A stretch of DNA of 42,351 nucleotides from a virus. The stretch covers positions 1-42,351 of IMG/VR virus record IMGVR_UViG_3300005617_000504; one strand, 5' to 3'. Positions 30,685 to 38,203 of the stretch are shown here, piece after piece. The notes under the pieces were generated by a model. That model had not been told where the DNA came from, ran no database searches, and saw nothing but the letters and a program-made list of their open reading frames with translations. Within the stretch, counting starts at the first letter, position 1, and every line of letters begins with the position of its first letter. Position numbers and translations under genes: made by a program.

Positions 30685-30899
30685 CTTTTCCAATCCCATG
30701 CACGGCCCCGGTTGATTGGGTGAAGGATGGCCGGACGCTGTTCTTCATCAGCAAGCAGCAGGGCGATGTGGTGGCGGTGCCGGCGGATCTGGTCTGTGTT
30801 CAGATTGCGATTCCGCCGTCGCGCGGGATAGGGGTGGCGTTCGTCAATGGCGCAGATAAACGGCTCCTGTGTGCTATCAGATTTTTTGGGTTCAACTGA
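30681..30899 (+). CDS. Small early protein, unknown
   Basis: The product has 72 residues (MTFPIPCTAPVDWVKDGRTL, FFISKQQGDVVAVPADLVCV…). It is beta-rich with no recognised motif. It begins in an ATGA overlap and is followed after 2 bp by a membrane protein gene. Long upstream frames are repeat or shadow sequence. Confidence 0.5.
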   Translation: MTFPIPCTAPVDWVKDGRTLFFISKQQGDVVAVPADLVCVQIAIPPSRGIGVAFVNGADKRLLCAIRFFGFN

Positions 30900-30901
30900 G
30901 C

Positions 30902-31063
30902 ATGACTTTGGAAATGGCTTTTGGGTTGTTGTTGTCGGCCGGGTTGTTGACCTGGGGGTTGCTGCGCTGGATCCGGTTGATCGAGGCGGTGGCTAAATCA
31001 TGGTTGCCCAGGCGCCGGCACTCGCGCCTGGTCGAAAAGTTGTTTTCCAGGATGCTCAAATGA
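30902..31063 (+). CDS. Small membrane protein
   Basis: The product has 53 residues: one membrane helix (AFGLLLSAGLLTWGLLRWI) and a basic tail (WLPRRRHSRLVEKLF). It overlaps the next small membrane gene by an ATGA junction. The pair resembles two-gene small membrane modules in temperate phages; the function is unknown. Confidence 0.5.
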   Translation: MTLEMAFGLLLSAGLLTWGLLRWIRLIEAVAKSWLPRRRHSRLVEKLFSRMLK

Positions 31064-31224
31064 AGACACTGATTTCACGGATGGTGAGCTTCAATTTCGT
31101 GCTGATCGGCGCTTGGGTGCAGGGCTCGATTTTGCCGTGGAATGTGTTCGGTCTGGTCTTGTTCATGGTCGTCTTTTTTCTCGGGTATTTGGCGGTTCTT
31201 TACATGGAGCGAATCAAGCGATGA
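31060..31224 (+). CDS. Small two-span membrane protein
   Basis: The product has 54 residues with two hydrophobic stretches (FNFVLIGAWVQGSIL and FGLVLFMVVFFLGYLAVLYM). The first eight codons (MKTLISRM) are made of an AGACACTGATTTCACGGAT-family repeat. It is in ATGA overlap on both sides. The function is unknown. Confidence 0.5.
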   Translation: MKTLISRMVSFNFVLIGAWVQGSILPWNVFGLVLFMVVFFLGYLAVLYMERIKR

Positions 31225-31727
31225 ATCGGATGCAGGAAAAGTTAACCGATGCGGTCACCGCCGAGACGCCTCCCATGCCGCCCACGGCTGAGCAGCCAAC
31301 TTTGGTGGCGCGATATCTGCAGGTCGCGTCGATCGTGCGCCGGGATATGTGGCGGTTCGACCTGAACAAGCAGCATCGGATCGTTGGGGGCATAATCCTG
31401 GAGCTGAGTTTCGGAATGGGGCGCGAGTCGGTGAAGATCAATCGCCTGCGGGTCTTCTGCGATTTAACCGGGCTGGATCGCAGCGAGATCAGCAAAGCGC
31501 TGGATCAATTGCAGCGGATGCGGATCGTAAACGCGCGCAGAATCGCTGAGGTGATGGAATACCAGGTGGAGCCCGATAGCGATCATTGGCGCTGTCAGCC
31601 GTTGTTAACGGATAAGAAATCTCTGGAGACTTTGGAATGGGTCGAAGCGCTCAATCGCCATGTGCTGGATGATGTCCAACGTGTGCCTGTGGAAGCGCCT
31701 GAGCCGCCCGCGAATTGGAACGAATAA
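31221..31727 (+). CDS. Winged-helix protein, replication/regulator-like
   Basis: The product has 168 residues. The central part (INRLRVFCDLTGLDRSEISK, ALDQLQRMRIVNARRI) has the look of a winged helix of the phage replication-initiator N-terminal type or a MarR-like fold. ATG 31221 starts in an ATGA overlap. In the early operon it may regulate or help replicative transposition. The acidic, Pro-rich tail (VPVEAPEPPANWNE) has no known role. Confidence 0.5.
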   Translation: MNRMQEKLTDAVTAETPPMPPTAEQPTLVARYLQVASIVRRDMWRFDLNKQHRIVGGIILELSFGMGRESVKINRLRVFCDLTGLDRSEISKALDQLQRMRIVNARRIAEVMEYQVEPDSDHWRCQPLLTDKKSLETLEWVEALNRHVLDDVQRVPVEAPEPPANWNE

Positions 31728-31826
31728 ATGAACCCAACCACTTTCGCAGCGCTGGTCGGCGCGATTGAGAAAAGCTCAAGGCGGCCGGGCTCTGATTTGC
31801 GTTCAGCGGGTGAGGTTTTCTCATGA
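31728..31826 (+). CDS. 32-residue early peptide
   Basis: ATG 31728 immediately follows the previous stop and the stop overlaps the next start (ATGA). It reads MNPTTFAALVGAIEKSSRRP then GSDLRSAGEVFS. The tight fit favours translation. No function is recognised. Confidence 0.4.
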   Translation: MNPTTFAALVGAIEKSSRRPGSDLRSAGEVFS

Positions 31827-32326
31827 CTACTCCAGTTCAACGGCGGCTGGATCTGCGCGCGCGCGATGGGTCGCGTTTGCTCTTCATCAGGCCGATGCTC
31901 GGGATGGAGTCGGTGAAGGCCATCCTCGATGTGAGTGAGGATGATGTCCTGGATCTGATCGCGGATGGGCAGTTGCGTTGGGCGTGGAATTTGCGCGCCA
32001 CAGGTGACAAGGCGTTCGTGCGGGTGTGGGCCAGGTCGGTGACGTGTCACCTGGTGCCAGGGTCGCAGCCGAGTGAACCGGAATCGATGGATGAGGTGAT
32101 CGGGGAGTTGCTGCCCCTATCGCCTATCGCCCAGCGCCTATCGCCTCCGATCCGTGCAACGGAGTTACAGCGCCTTTTCAATGTGTCTTCCGGGCATGTG
32201 CTCAACCTTTTGTCCGCTGGTGAATTGAAGCTGGCGCCGCGGAGTGTGTGCCGGGTGGGGCCGGGTGGCTCGCCGGAGATCACGCGGGAGAGTGTGGTGG
32301 AGTTGCTGAAGGGGAGGACGCTATGA
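31823..32326 (+). CDS. Tandem excisionase-like DNA-binding protein
   Basis: The product has 167 residues. Two similar units are seen: SVKAILDVSEDDVLDLIADG then QLRWAW, and ATELQRLFNVSSGHVLNLLS then AGELKLAP. Each looks like a small MerR/excisionase-type helix-turn-helix plus wing. They are joined by a linker (LLPLSPIAQRLSPPI) coded by a heptamer tract at 32113-32152. It probably binds DNA at two adjacent sites, perhaps the control region or phage ends. ATGA overlaps at both borders. Confidence 0.55.
   Translation: MTTPVQRRLDLRARDGSRLLFIRPMLGMESVKAILDVSEDDVLDLIADGQLRWAWNLRATGDKAFVRVWARSVTCHLVPGSQPSEPESMDEVIGELLPLSPIAQRLSPPIRATELQRLFNVSSGHVLNLLSAGELKLAPRSVCRVGPGGSPEITRESVVELLKGRTL
32113..32152. 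repeat. Heptamer tandem repeat inside a coding region
   Basis: CCTATCG, CCTATCG, CCCAGCG and CCTATCG units, in frame in the linker of the tandem DNA-binding protein. Confidence 0.65.
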
Positions 32327-32370
32327 AGACACGGATTTCACGGATTAACACGGATCCATTGAGCCCATGA
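32323..32370 (+). repeat. AGACACGGATTTCACGGAT repeat forming a 15-codon frame
   Basis: The repeat is inserted between two genes so that it creates a mini-frame MKTRISRINTDPLSP. Its ATG overlaps the stop of the upstream gene and its stop overlaps the start of the downstream gene. It may let ribosomes pass across the repeat by reinitiation. Confidence 0.5.
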
Positions 32371-32780
32371 AGTCTGAAGAAAATTCAGATGGCCTGGCTG
32401 AATCGCGCGTGTCGATGTTGCGATCGATTAAGGAGCGGTCTGCGGATGAGATCCAAGAGCTGGCTATGCTGGAGGATTATTTGATCTGGAAATCGCATGC
32501 CGCAGATCGGACTGCAGCGGTTGAAGCCGAACGGCGCGATCGGATGCGCAAGATGCTCGAGCGTGAGGAGAAAAACCCGAATGCGGATCATTGGGCGGAG
32601 GGGAGCAGTGCAGACTCAGTCCCGGCAAGTATCCGGAAACAGTTCGCAGAGGAGAGGCCTGCGCCACCACGCGCTGCCCGGCGCAGATCATCGAAGTCGG
32701 CAGCGGCAACAGCATCATCTTCGACGGCCGTACAACCTGGGCCCGACAACCCACAACCCACGGAGGATAATGGTTCTTGA
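32367..32780 (+). CDS. Helical early protein with disordered tail, unknown
   Basis: The product has 137 residues: a charged helical half (MLRSIKERSADEIQELAMLE) and an Arg/Ala/Ser/Pro-rich C-terminal tail (PAPPRAARRRSSKSAAATAS) that is probably disordered and may bind nucleic acid. It overlaps the next gene by 11 bp. No family is recognised. Confidence 0.45.
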   Translation: MKSEENSDGLAESRVSMLRSIKERSADEIQELAMLEDYLIWKSHAADRTAAVEAERRDRMRKMLEREEKNPNADHWAEGSSADSVPASIRKQFAEERPAPPRAARRRSSKSAAATASSSTAVQPGPDNPQPTEDNGS

Positions 32781-33696
32781 TCGACGCAAAGGAGAGGCCA
32801 CCGGTTTCTCAGGAAAACGTCCGCCAGACGAGACCGAGACCAAGCAGCTCCCCCCTCAACACCGCGAATCTAACGGGTTTTTGCCTGTTTGCAAGGAGGG
32901 CGATGACCAGGTCGCCAGGCGTTTGACGGAGATGTTTCGCGATGCGCAGGCGGCCCTCTGCCGGTTCGTCGCCTTCGGATTGTACGCGTTCGAGGTCAAG
33001 GAGGGTCTCAAACACGGCGAGTTTGGCCCCTGGATAAAGGAGCATTGCCCGGATATCCCATGGCGGACGGCGCAGCACTATATGGCTATCACCAAGGGAC
33101 TTCTGTATGCTTGCGGGTCTCTGGTCGAGGATTACATTCAAATGCGCAAGCGTTGCGCATTTGCCCAGGGCGGGGAATTGATCCTCAAAGACCCCGCGGA
33201 TCTTCCTGAGTTAGTCCGGCCGCTGGCGGCCAAGATGCGATCGCTGATCGAGGGCAAAACGGCGCGCCAACTTTTCCTGGAATTCAAGACGGCTGATGAG
33301 CATGACGGCGAGCCGATCGTCCGGCGGCCTGGCATCGGCGATAAGCAGTGGGAGAAGTGGATGTGGGAGTTCCACGTGGAATTGATCACGGATGGCATTG
33401 TGCCTGGACGGCGTGAGGTGCCATCGAAGTTGCTGACCGAATTCGCCAAATACCAAATCTCCGGCCGCGTCGCGAAGATGTTGTCGCCTGAAGAAGCGGC
33501 CATGATCCGGCGGGAGGAAGTGGGCTTGAAGATCGATGCGCTGATGCGCGCGATGGAGGAGTTGATCGGTGAGGATGGCAATCCGCCGCGGTTGCCGTTG
33601 CTCGATGCGGATCGCGCGCAGCTCGCGCAGCTTGAGGGCCGCAGAATCAAATTGGGTGAGGCGATCAAACTCGCGAATAAGGGGAGGAGAGGATGA
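32770..33696 (+). CDS. DUF3102-like phage protein
   Basis: The product has 308 residues. A good Shine-Dalgarno (GGAGG, 32762-32766) precedes ATG 32770. The part FVAFGLYAFEVKEGLKHGEF, GPWIKEHCPDIPWRTAQHYM then AITKGL follows the DUF3102 pattern of phage and plasmid proteins (helical, with a helix-turn-helix-like WRTAQHYM). The C-terminal half is helical and charged. Placed directly upstream of the transposase with an ATGA overlap, it may assist DNA transactions; the role is unknown. Confidence 0.55.
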   Translation: MVLDRRKGEATGFSGKRPPDETETKQLPPQHRESNGFLPVCKEGDDQVARRLTEMFRDAQAALCRFVAFGLYAFEVKEGLKHGEFGPWIKEHCPDIPWRTAQHYMAITKGLLYACGSLVEDYIQMRKRCAFAQGGELILKDPADLPELVRPLAAKMRSLIEGKTARQLFLEFKTADEHDGEPIVRRPGIGDKQWEKWMWEFHVELITDGIVPGRREVPSKLLTEFAKYQISGRVAKMLSPEEAAMIRREEVGLKIDALMRAMEELIGEDGNPPRLPLLDADRAQLAQLEGRRIKLGEAIKLANKGRRG

Positions 33697-35822
33697 ACGA
33701 TAAGCCCGAATCTTTCTCGCGCGCAACGATTCCGCTCGGCGAGTCGCCGAGCGGGGCGGGCGAGTCGCCCGCGCTACCCATCCGAAATGATCCAGAGTTG
33801 CTCTCGAAGTTGCGCCCGCGTGTGCGCGAGAAGGTGCTGGCTTTGCTGGAAGCGTTTGACGTCATCGATGCCGCGGCGCCTAAACTGAAAATGGAGACTT
33901 GTCGCGCTCTGGCGGAGAAGCTCGGCCATCAGCGCGGGCTCACGGCGCATGTGCTGTATGGCAAATATTGGTTGTTGAAACGGGGTAACTCGCAATTTCC
34001 CGCCGGTGATTGGCGGTTGCTGGTGGATCGGACGCAGGCGGGCAAGCTCTGGCAGCAGGATAGGGTGCGTGTGCCGGTGGCGACGATCGAATATTTTCAG
34101 TCGCTCTGCGCGCGCAAGCAACGCGGCAAAGCGCTCGAGGCGCATGTGGAGCTGGTGGATCAGTGGCGGCGCTGGCGCGCTGGGGATGAGTCGGCGGCGA
34201 TCCCTGGTTATCTGTCTTGTCCTCCGGCGGATCCAAAGACTGATCTTCCGAAGGGTTGGACTTTTTCCAATCTCGTGAGGTTACGGCCCACGCACTACCA
34301 ACAGAAGCTCATTAACATCGGGCCGAAAGCGGCGGCGGAGTTTCGGCCTCAAATCCCGCGCACGCGCGCGGGGCTGGAGGTGGGCCAGTATTATCTGTTC
34401 GATGATAAATGGCTGGATTTCAAAGTGAACACGCCGGGGGCGCGCGAGGGGTCGCGATTGCTGTCGTTCTTCGTTCTGGATCTTTTCAGTGCGTGCAATT
34501 TCGCGAGGGGGTTCAAGCCGGCGCTCGAGAATGAAATCACGGGTATACAGGAGCGGTTGAAGGAGCAGGAGATGCTTTGGCTCACGACGCACGTGCTCTG
34601 CACGGAAGGGTATCGGCGCGCGGGCACGACGCTCATTTGCGAGGGTGGCACGGCGCGGATCCGGGAGCGTGAGGCGGAGATTTTTGCGCGGTATTCGGGC
34701 GGGGCGATCGTCGTGCAGGTGGGGGCGACGAGTAAGGCGCCGGCGTTTGCCGGGTTTTTCGATTCGGCGGCGCGTGGGAATTTCCGGTTCAAGGCGCAGC
34801 TCGAGTCTTTCTTCAATCTGCTCGGGAATCGGACGGATGATCAGGTGTTGTTCCGCGGCCAGGTGGGCAGTAATGCGCGGCTCAATTGCCCGGAGGAATT
34901 GGCCGGGCGGGAGCGGCATAATAATGATTTGATCGTGGCGTTTCAGGGGTTGCCCGCGGACGTGGCGCGCCGGTTGGTGTTGGATTTTTTACCGTTGGCT
35001 GAGGCGATCGATCTGGTGAATTCGGTCTGTCATCGGATCAATGGCCGGACTGAGCATGACCTGGAGGGGTGGCGCGGGGCGGGGTTGATCACGCAGGAAT
35101 GGCGGCCGTCGCCGCATGTGGATTTTCTGCCGGCGTCGGCACTGGAGGCGCTGCCGATGGAGGATCAGAGGCGGATCGCTGATTATATCGGGCTGGTTCC
35201 GAATCTGACGCGGGAGCGCAAGCTTTCGCCGTTCGAGGTGTGGCAGGGGGGACGGCGTGATTTTGTGCGGCTCCCATTGGCGGCCGCGGCGGAGGTGCTC
35301 GGGGCACTCGACGGCCATGAGCGGCCGGTGCGCAATAGTCTGTTGGCCTGGGCTGAGCCGTTGATCGATCCGGATGAGGAGGTGGTTTATGAAGCGATTG
35401 TCCGGGATGGGAACGGGTCGGAGCGGTTGTTGCGAGATGGGGAGAAGTTCTTGGTGCGGGTGAATCCGCTCATGGCGGATCGGGCGTTCGTTTATGACGC
35501 AAGAAACGGGTTTCTCGGTGTGTGCCGGCGTTACGGCCGGACGCGGCCGGATGATGTGGCGGGGTTGGAGCGGGCGTTCGGGCGCCAGGCGCATATCGAG
35601 GCGCTTGCATTGAAGGAGGCGAAACGGATCGGCGCGCCGATCGTGCGGGCGGAGTTGGCCAGGCGCCGGCAGAACGCCACCTTGTTAGGTGGAGAACACC
35701 CCTCGCCAGCGCCGGCGCTGACATCGAGCGCGACGTTGGATGATTTGCCTGAAGCGGTGAGTTCGCACAGCGAGGAGGTTTCGCTGGCGGAGGATCAGTT
35801 GCGGGCTTTGGAGGAGTTGTAA
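33693..35822 (+). CDS. Mu A-type DDE transposase/integrase
   Basis: The product has 709 residues, close to Mu A (663). A strong GGGGAGGAGAGG leader lies before ATG 33693. An N-terminal DNA-binding region is followed by an RNase H-type core: first acidic site in YYLFDDKWLDF (Asp237/Asp238), second in LICEGGTARI, and the third in FKAQLESFFNLLGN (Glu371). The second position, normally Asp before Asn/His-Gly, is Glu317 here. A C-terminal beta-rich domain and acidic tail follow. It would cut phage ends and join them to target DNA with the ATPase encoded next. Residues about 15-27 are coded by two hairpin repeats. Confidence 0.85.
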   Translation: MNDKPESFSRATIPLGESPSGAGESPALPIRNDPELLSKLRPRVREKVLALLEAFDVIDAAAPKLKMETCRALAEKLGHQRGLTAHVLYGKYWLLKRGNSQFPAGDWRLLVDRTQAGKLWQQDRVRVPVATIEYFQSLCARKQRGKALEAHVELVDQWRRWRAGDESAAIPGYLSCPPADPKTDLPKGWTFSNLVRLRPTHYQQKLINIGPKAAAEFRPQIPRTRAGLEVGQYYLFDDKWLDFKVNTPGAREGSRLLSFFVLDLFSACNFARGFKPALENEITGIQERLKEQEMLWLTTHVLCTEGYRRAGTTLICEGGTARIREREAEIFARYSGGAIVVQVGATSKAPAFAGFFDSAARGNFRFKAQLESFFNLLGNRTDDQVLFRGQVGSNARLNCPEELAGRERHNNDLIVAFQGLPADVARRLVLDFLPLAEAIDLVNSVCHRINGRTEHDLEGWRGAGLITQEWRPSPHVDFLPASALEALPMEDQRRIADYIGLVPNLTRERKLSPFEVWQGGRRDFVRLPLAAAAEVLGALDGHERPVRNSLLAWAEPLIDPDEEVVYEAIVRDGNGSERLLRDGEKFLVRVNPLMADRAFVYDARNGFLGVCRRYGRTRPDDVAGLERAFGRQAHIEALALKEAKRIGAPIVRAELARRRQNATLLGGEHPSPAPALTSSATLDDLPEAVSSHSEEVSLAEDQLRALEEL
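33734..33772. repeat. Paired hairpins inside the transposase gene
   Basis: GCTCGGCG-AGT-CGCCGAGC (33734-33752) and GCGGGCG-AGT-CGCCCGC (33756-33772) are translated as LGESPSGAGESPALP near the transposase N-terminus. The second hairpin is the same as at 17902-17918. Confidence 0.7.
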
Positions 35823-35827
35823 CATTT

Positions 35828-36964
35828 ATGAGTTTAGAACGTAATGCGGTGTTGGAGTTGGAGGATGTCGAGGTGCCGGCGCGGCGGGGGCATTCACCGC
35901 CGGCTGAGCGGGATCAGGATCGGCCGCGTGAGATCAATTTGAGCGGTGATACTGTCACGATCAAGACGGCTGATTATCCGGAGGAGCAGCGGAGCTTGGT
36001 GCGTTGGCTTTTCGCCTGGGCCAAGGAGCAGGGTTGGAGTTGGAAGGATCTGGAGGGGAATTCCAAGCTGAGTGTCACGACGCTTTATCGGGTATGGACG
36101 GGTAAGTACCGGTACCCGGCCAATCACGCGAAGGCGGGGGATTTGATCCCGCTGGATGGCATCTGCGAGCGGATCGCGCATTTCAAGGCGCTGGCTGAGG
36201 AGCGGGCGACGTTGCGGCGGTTGCCTTTCGTGGAAACAAGTGTGTTCAAGCGGATCGATAGGTTGTGCCGCGAGACGTTGGTGATGCAGTCGATCTCGAT
36301 GATTTATGGGGAGTCGCAGATCGGCAAGTCTTGGGCGCTCAAAGAGGTTGCCCGGCGGAATAATCATGGGAATACGCCATATGTGCTTACGCCGGCCAGC
36401 GCGGGTGTGCAGGGGTTGATCCAGGCGATCGGCGATGCATGTCATATCACGGGGCGGACCAGCTTCGCTGTGTTGCGTGAGCGGGTGACGAATTTCCTGG
36501 ATGATTCGAAGTTGCTGATCATCGATGAGGTGCATGAGATTTTCATTTCCTATTATCGCGATTCGCGGCTGCGGTGCCTCAGCGTTCTCCGCCAGATGCA
36601 GGAAATCTCCGGCTGTGGGCTGGTGCTCTGCGGCACGAATGTATTCCGGCATGAGCTGGAGCAGGGTGAGTTTGCACAGTCTCTGAAACAGCTCCGTAAA
36701 CGGGGTATTTTGGAGTTGCAGCTTGAGCCTGTGCCCAGCGCGAAGGATCTGGAGTTGATCGCGGGGCATTACCGGCTGGGGGCGCCCGCGGGTGAGGCGG
36801 CGGAGTTGGTGGGCTGGATCGGCAAGGAGTTTGGCTTGGGCAAATATACCAGGTTCCTGGCGCGGGCGTCGCAGCTCGCCGCCAAACGCGGGGAGCGGTT
36901 TGCCTGGCGGCATTTCTGTGATGTGGTCGCGATCGCGAATCGAATGAAGCAGGAGGCGAAGTGA
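35828..36964 (+). CDS. AAA+ transposition ATPase (Mu B/TniB-like)
   Basis: The product has 378 residues. An N-terminal helix-turn-helix region (LFAWAKEQGWSWKDLEGNSK, LSVTTLYRVWTGK) precedes an ATPase core with Walker A GESQIGKS and Walker B LLIIDEVHE, then a sensor-type LVLCGTNVF. In Mu-type systems this protein coats target DNA, recruits and activates the transposase and gives target immunity. It is larger than Mu B (312). It lies 5 bp after the transposase gene, the expected pairing. Confidence 0.88.
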   Translation: MSLERNAVLELEDVEVPARRGHSPPAERDQDRPREINLSGDTVTIKTADYPEEQRSLVRWLFAWAKEQGWSWKDLEGNSKLSVTTLYRVWTGKYRYPANHAKAGDLIPLDGICERIAHFKALAEERATLRRLPFVETSVFKRIDRLCRETLVMQSISMIYGESQIGKSWALKEVARRNNHGNTPYVLTPASAGVQGLIQAIGDACHITGRTSFAVLRERVTNFLDDSKLLIIDEVHEIFISYYRDSRLRCLSVLRQMQEISGCGLVLCGTNVFRHELEQGEFAQSLKQLRKRGILELQLEPVPSAKDLELIAGHYRLGAPAGEAAELVGWIGKEFGLGKYTRFLARASQLAAKRGERFAWRHFCDVVAIANRMKQEAK

Positions 36965-37193
36965 ATAATCGTAAGTTGTCAGTTGTGGGTTGTGGGTTGT
37001 CGATTTTGTGCGGCACAAACCGCGAGAAGGTAGTCGGTAGTCTCGGCAGGAAAGGAACAGCCTGCGGGCCGGGGCGCCCACAAGCCCCAGGCGCGCTCAT
37101 GGCCGCAAGTCCATGCTCCATGACTGCGCGCTGCCCCCGAAGCTGGGTCGGAAACCAGTTTTGTGCCGCACAGGTTTTTATTGGAGGTGGTCG
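36965..37193. other. Repeat-filled gap in the early operon
   Basis: The gap contains a heptamer tract (GTTGTCA/GTTGTGG units, 36968-37000) and two copies of TTTTGTGCSGCACA (near 37003 and 37159). A continuous frame of 78 codons crosses the gap, with a GTGA overlap at its start and an ATGA overlap at its end, but its composition follows the repeats. I see no convincing protein. Confidence 0.5.
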
Positions 37194-37499
37194 ATGACTC
37201 CTGAGATTGCGGCTTGGATCGAATCTGACGTTCTGAGGCGGCAAGCGATCATGGAGGATATTCTTGATGAACGTGGCCGGCAGGAGGCGTTGGTGCGTGA
37301 TGGGGAGCTGCCGTTCACTTGCGCTGATCCGAAAGTGCCAGAGTTGCGCAAATTGCCGGTGCTCATGGAGGAGGTGGGCGAGGTCGCCGCCGAGCTCCAA
37401 GGCGATGCGACGGAGCGCGAGCGGCTTTACAATGAGTTGATCCAAGTGGCAGCCGTCGCCGTGGCCTGGGCGGAGTCGCTCAAGGAGGGCGGGCAATGA
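37194..37499 (+). CDS. MazG-like nucleotide pyrophosphohydrolase
   Basis: The product has 101 residues. The segment LPVLMEEVGEVAAELQG (metal-binding Glu59, Glu60, Glu63) followed by YNELIQVAAVAVAWAESL (Glu81, with Gln84 where the classical enzyme has Asp) is the pattern of small phage MazG-like proteins of the all-alpha NTP-PPase superfamily. Members hydrolyse (d)NTPs or alarmones. Here it may adjust nucleotide pools or the host stress signal. A Shine-Dalgarno GGAGG (37183-37187) precedes ATG 37194. Confidence 0.7.
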   Translation: MTPEIAAWIESDVLRRQAIMEDILDERGRQEALVRDGELPFTCADPKVPELRKLPVLMEEVGEVAAELQGDATERERLYNELIQVAAVAVAWAESLKEGGQ

Positions 37500-37942
37500 A
37501 CCTGAAGATCCAAAAGGATCAGTGGAACAATGAAACGCATTCGGGGCCGTTGTTTCCGGGCGCTGAGGATCGCCAATTTGCCTACCAGGGCGAGAGCGTC
37601 CGCGGCGGCATGACCATTGAGCTTCACATTAGCGGCTTGCCCCCGCACAGAGCCGAAGGAAAGCTGAACCATGAATTGGAGGAGTCGGTTTATTCCGCGT
37701 ACAGACTGACGATTGAGCGCAGCACCGGGAAGGCGCTCTATTTCAAACTCTCGGGTATCAGGAAAGATATCGTTGAACAGCGCAAGGCGAATGGGTTCGC
37801 CGTTACCGAGGATGTCCTGGCCAAGACTCTGACGTTTGGTGAGCTGGCAAATATGATCTTCTCCTCAGGCGCGCAGGTGTTTTATGAGCGCGAGTCGTTT
37901 CCAAAGTCTGTGGAGGAGGAACTGCGGAAATGCTATCGATGA
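37496..37942 (+). CDS. Early protein, unknown
   Basis: The product has 148 residues (MNLKIQKDQWNNETHSGPLF…) with a beta-rich first half (GGMTIELHISGLP) and helical second half. ATGA overlaps occur at both borders. No known domain is recognised. Neighbours are nucleotide-pool and anti-restriction genes, so an accessory early role is likely. Confidence 0.5.
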   Translation: MNLKIQKDQWNNETHSGPLFPGAEDRQFAYQGESVRGGMTIELHISGLPPHRAEGKLNHELEESVYSAYRLTIERSTGKALYFKLSGIRKDIVEQRKANGFAVTEDVLAKTLTFGELANMIFSSGAQVFYERESFPKSVEEELRKCYR

Positions 37943-38169
37943 AAGTTTCCACGATCAAACCAGCCCTCAAGTTGAAGGGGGAAGCGTCGCGGTTCAAAAC
38001 GCTGGCTGAACAGGCGGCGCTGCGGGCGCTGGTCGGCCCGGTGGATAAACGGCCAGAGGAGGAAAAACTCGCGCGCGAGCATGCGCTGCGCTCGGAAACT
38101 TTTGCCACGGCGGCAAAGCTGGTCGAGGCGAACGCTCCGGATCAACAATGCCACGACAAAGGCCACTGA
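37939..38169 (+). CDS. Small helical early protein, unknown
   Basis: The product has 76 residues from ATG 37939 (MKVSTIKPALKLKGEASRFK…), in an ATGA overlap; an ATG at 37930 would add three residues. It is charged and helical. No family is recognised. Confidence 0.45.
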   Translation: MKVSTIKPALKLKGEASRFKTLAEQAALRALVGPVDKRPEEEKLAREHALRSETFATAAKLVEANAPDQQCHDKGH

Positions 38170-38203
38170 ACGCTCCGGATCAGCGACCCGGCGCAACAAA
38201 AGT

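Noticed and set aside
6646-32152. Short repeats taken as a CRISPR array
   Set aside because: Units are 7 bp and directly tandem, or single dispersed copies; there are no regular spacers and no cas genes.
35894-37496. Minus-strand open frames of 395 and 305 codons over the ATPase gene
   Set aside because: Antisense shadows; the plus-strand frame has intact Walker motifs.
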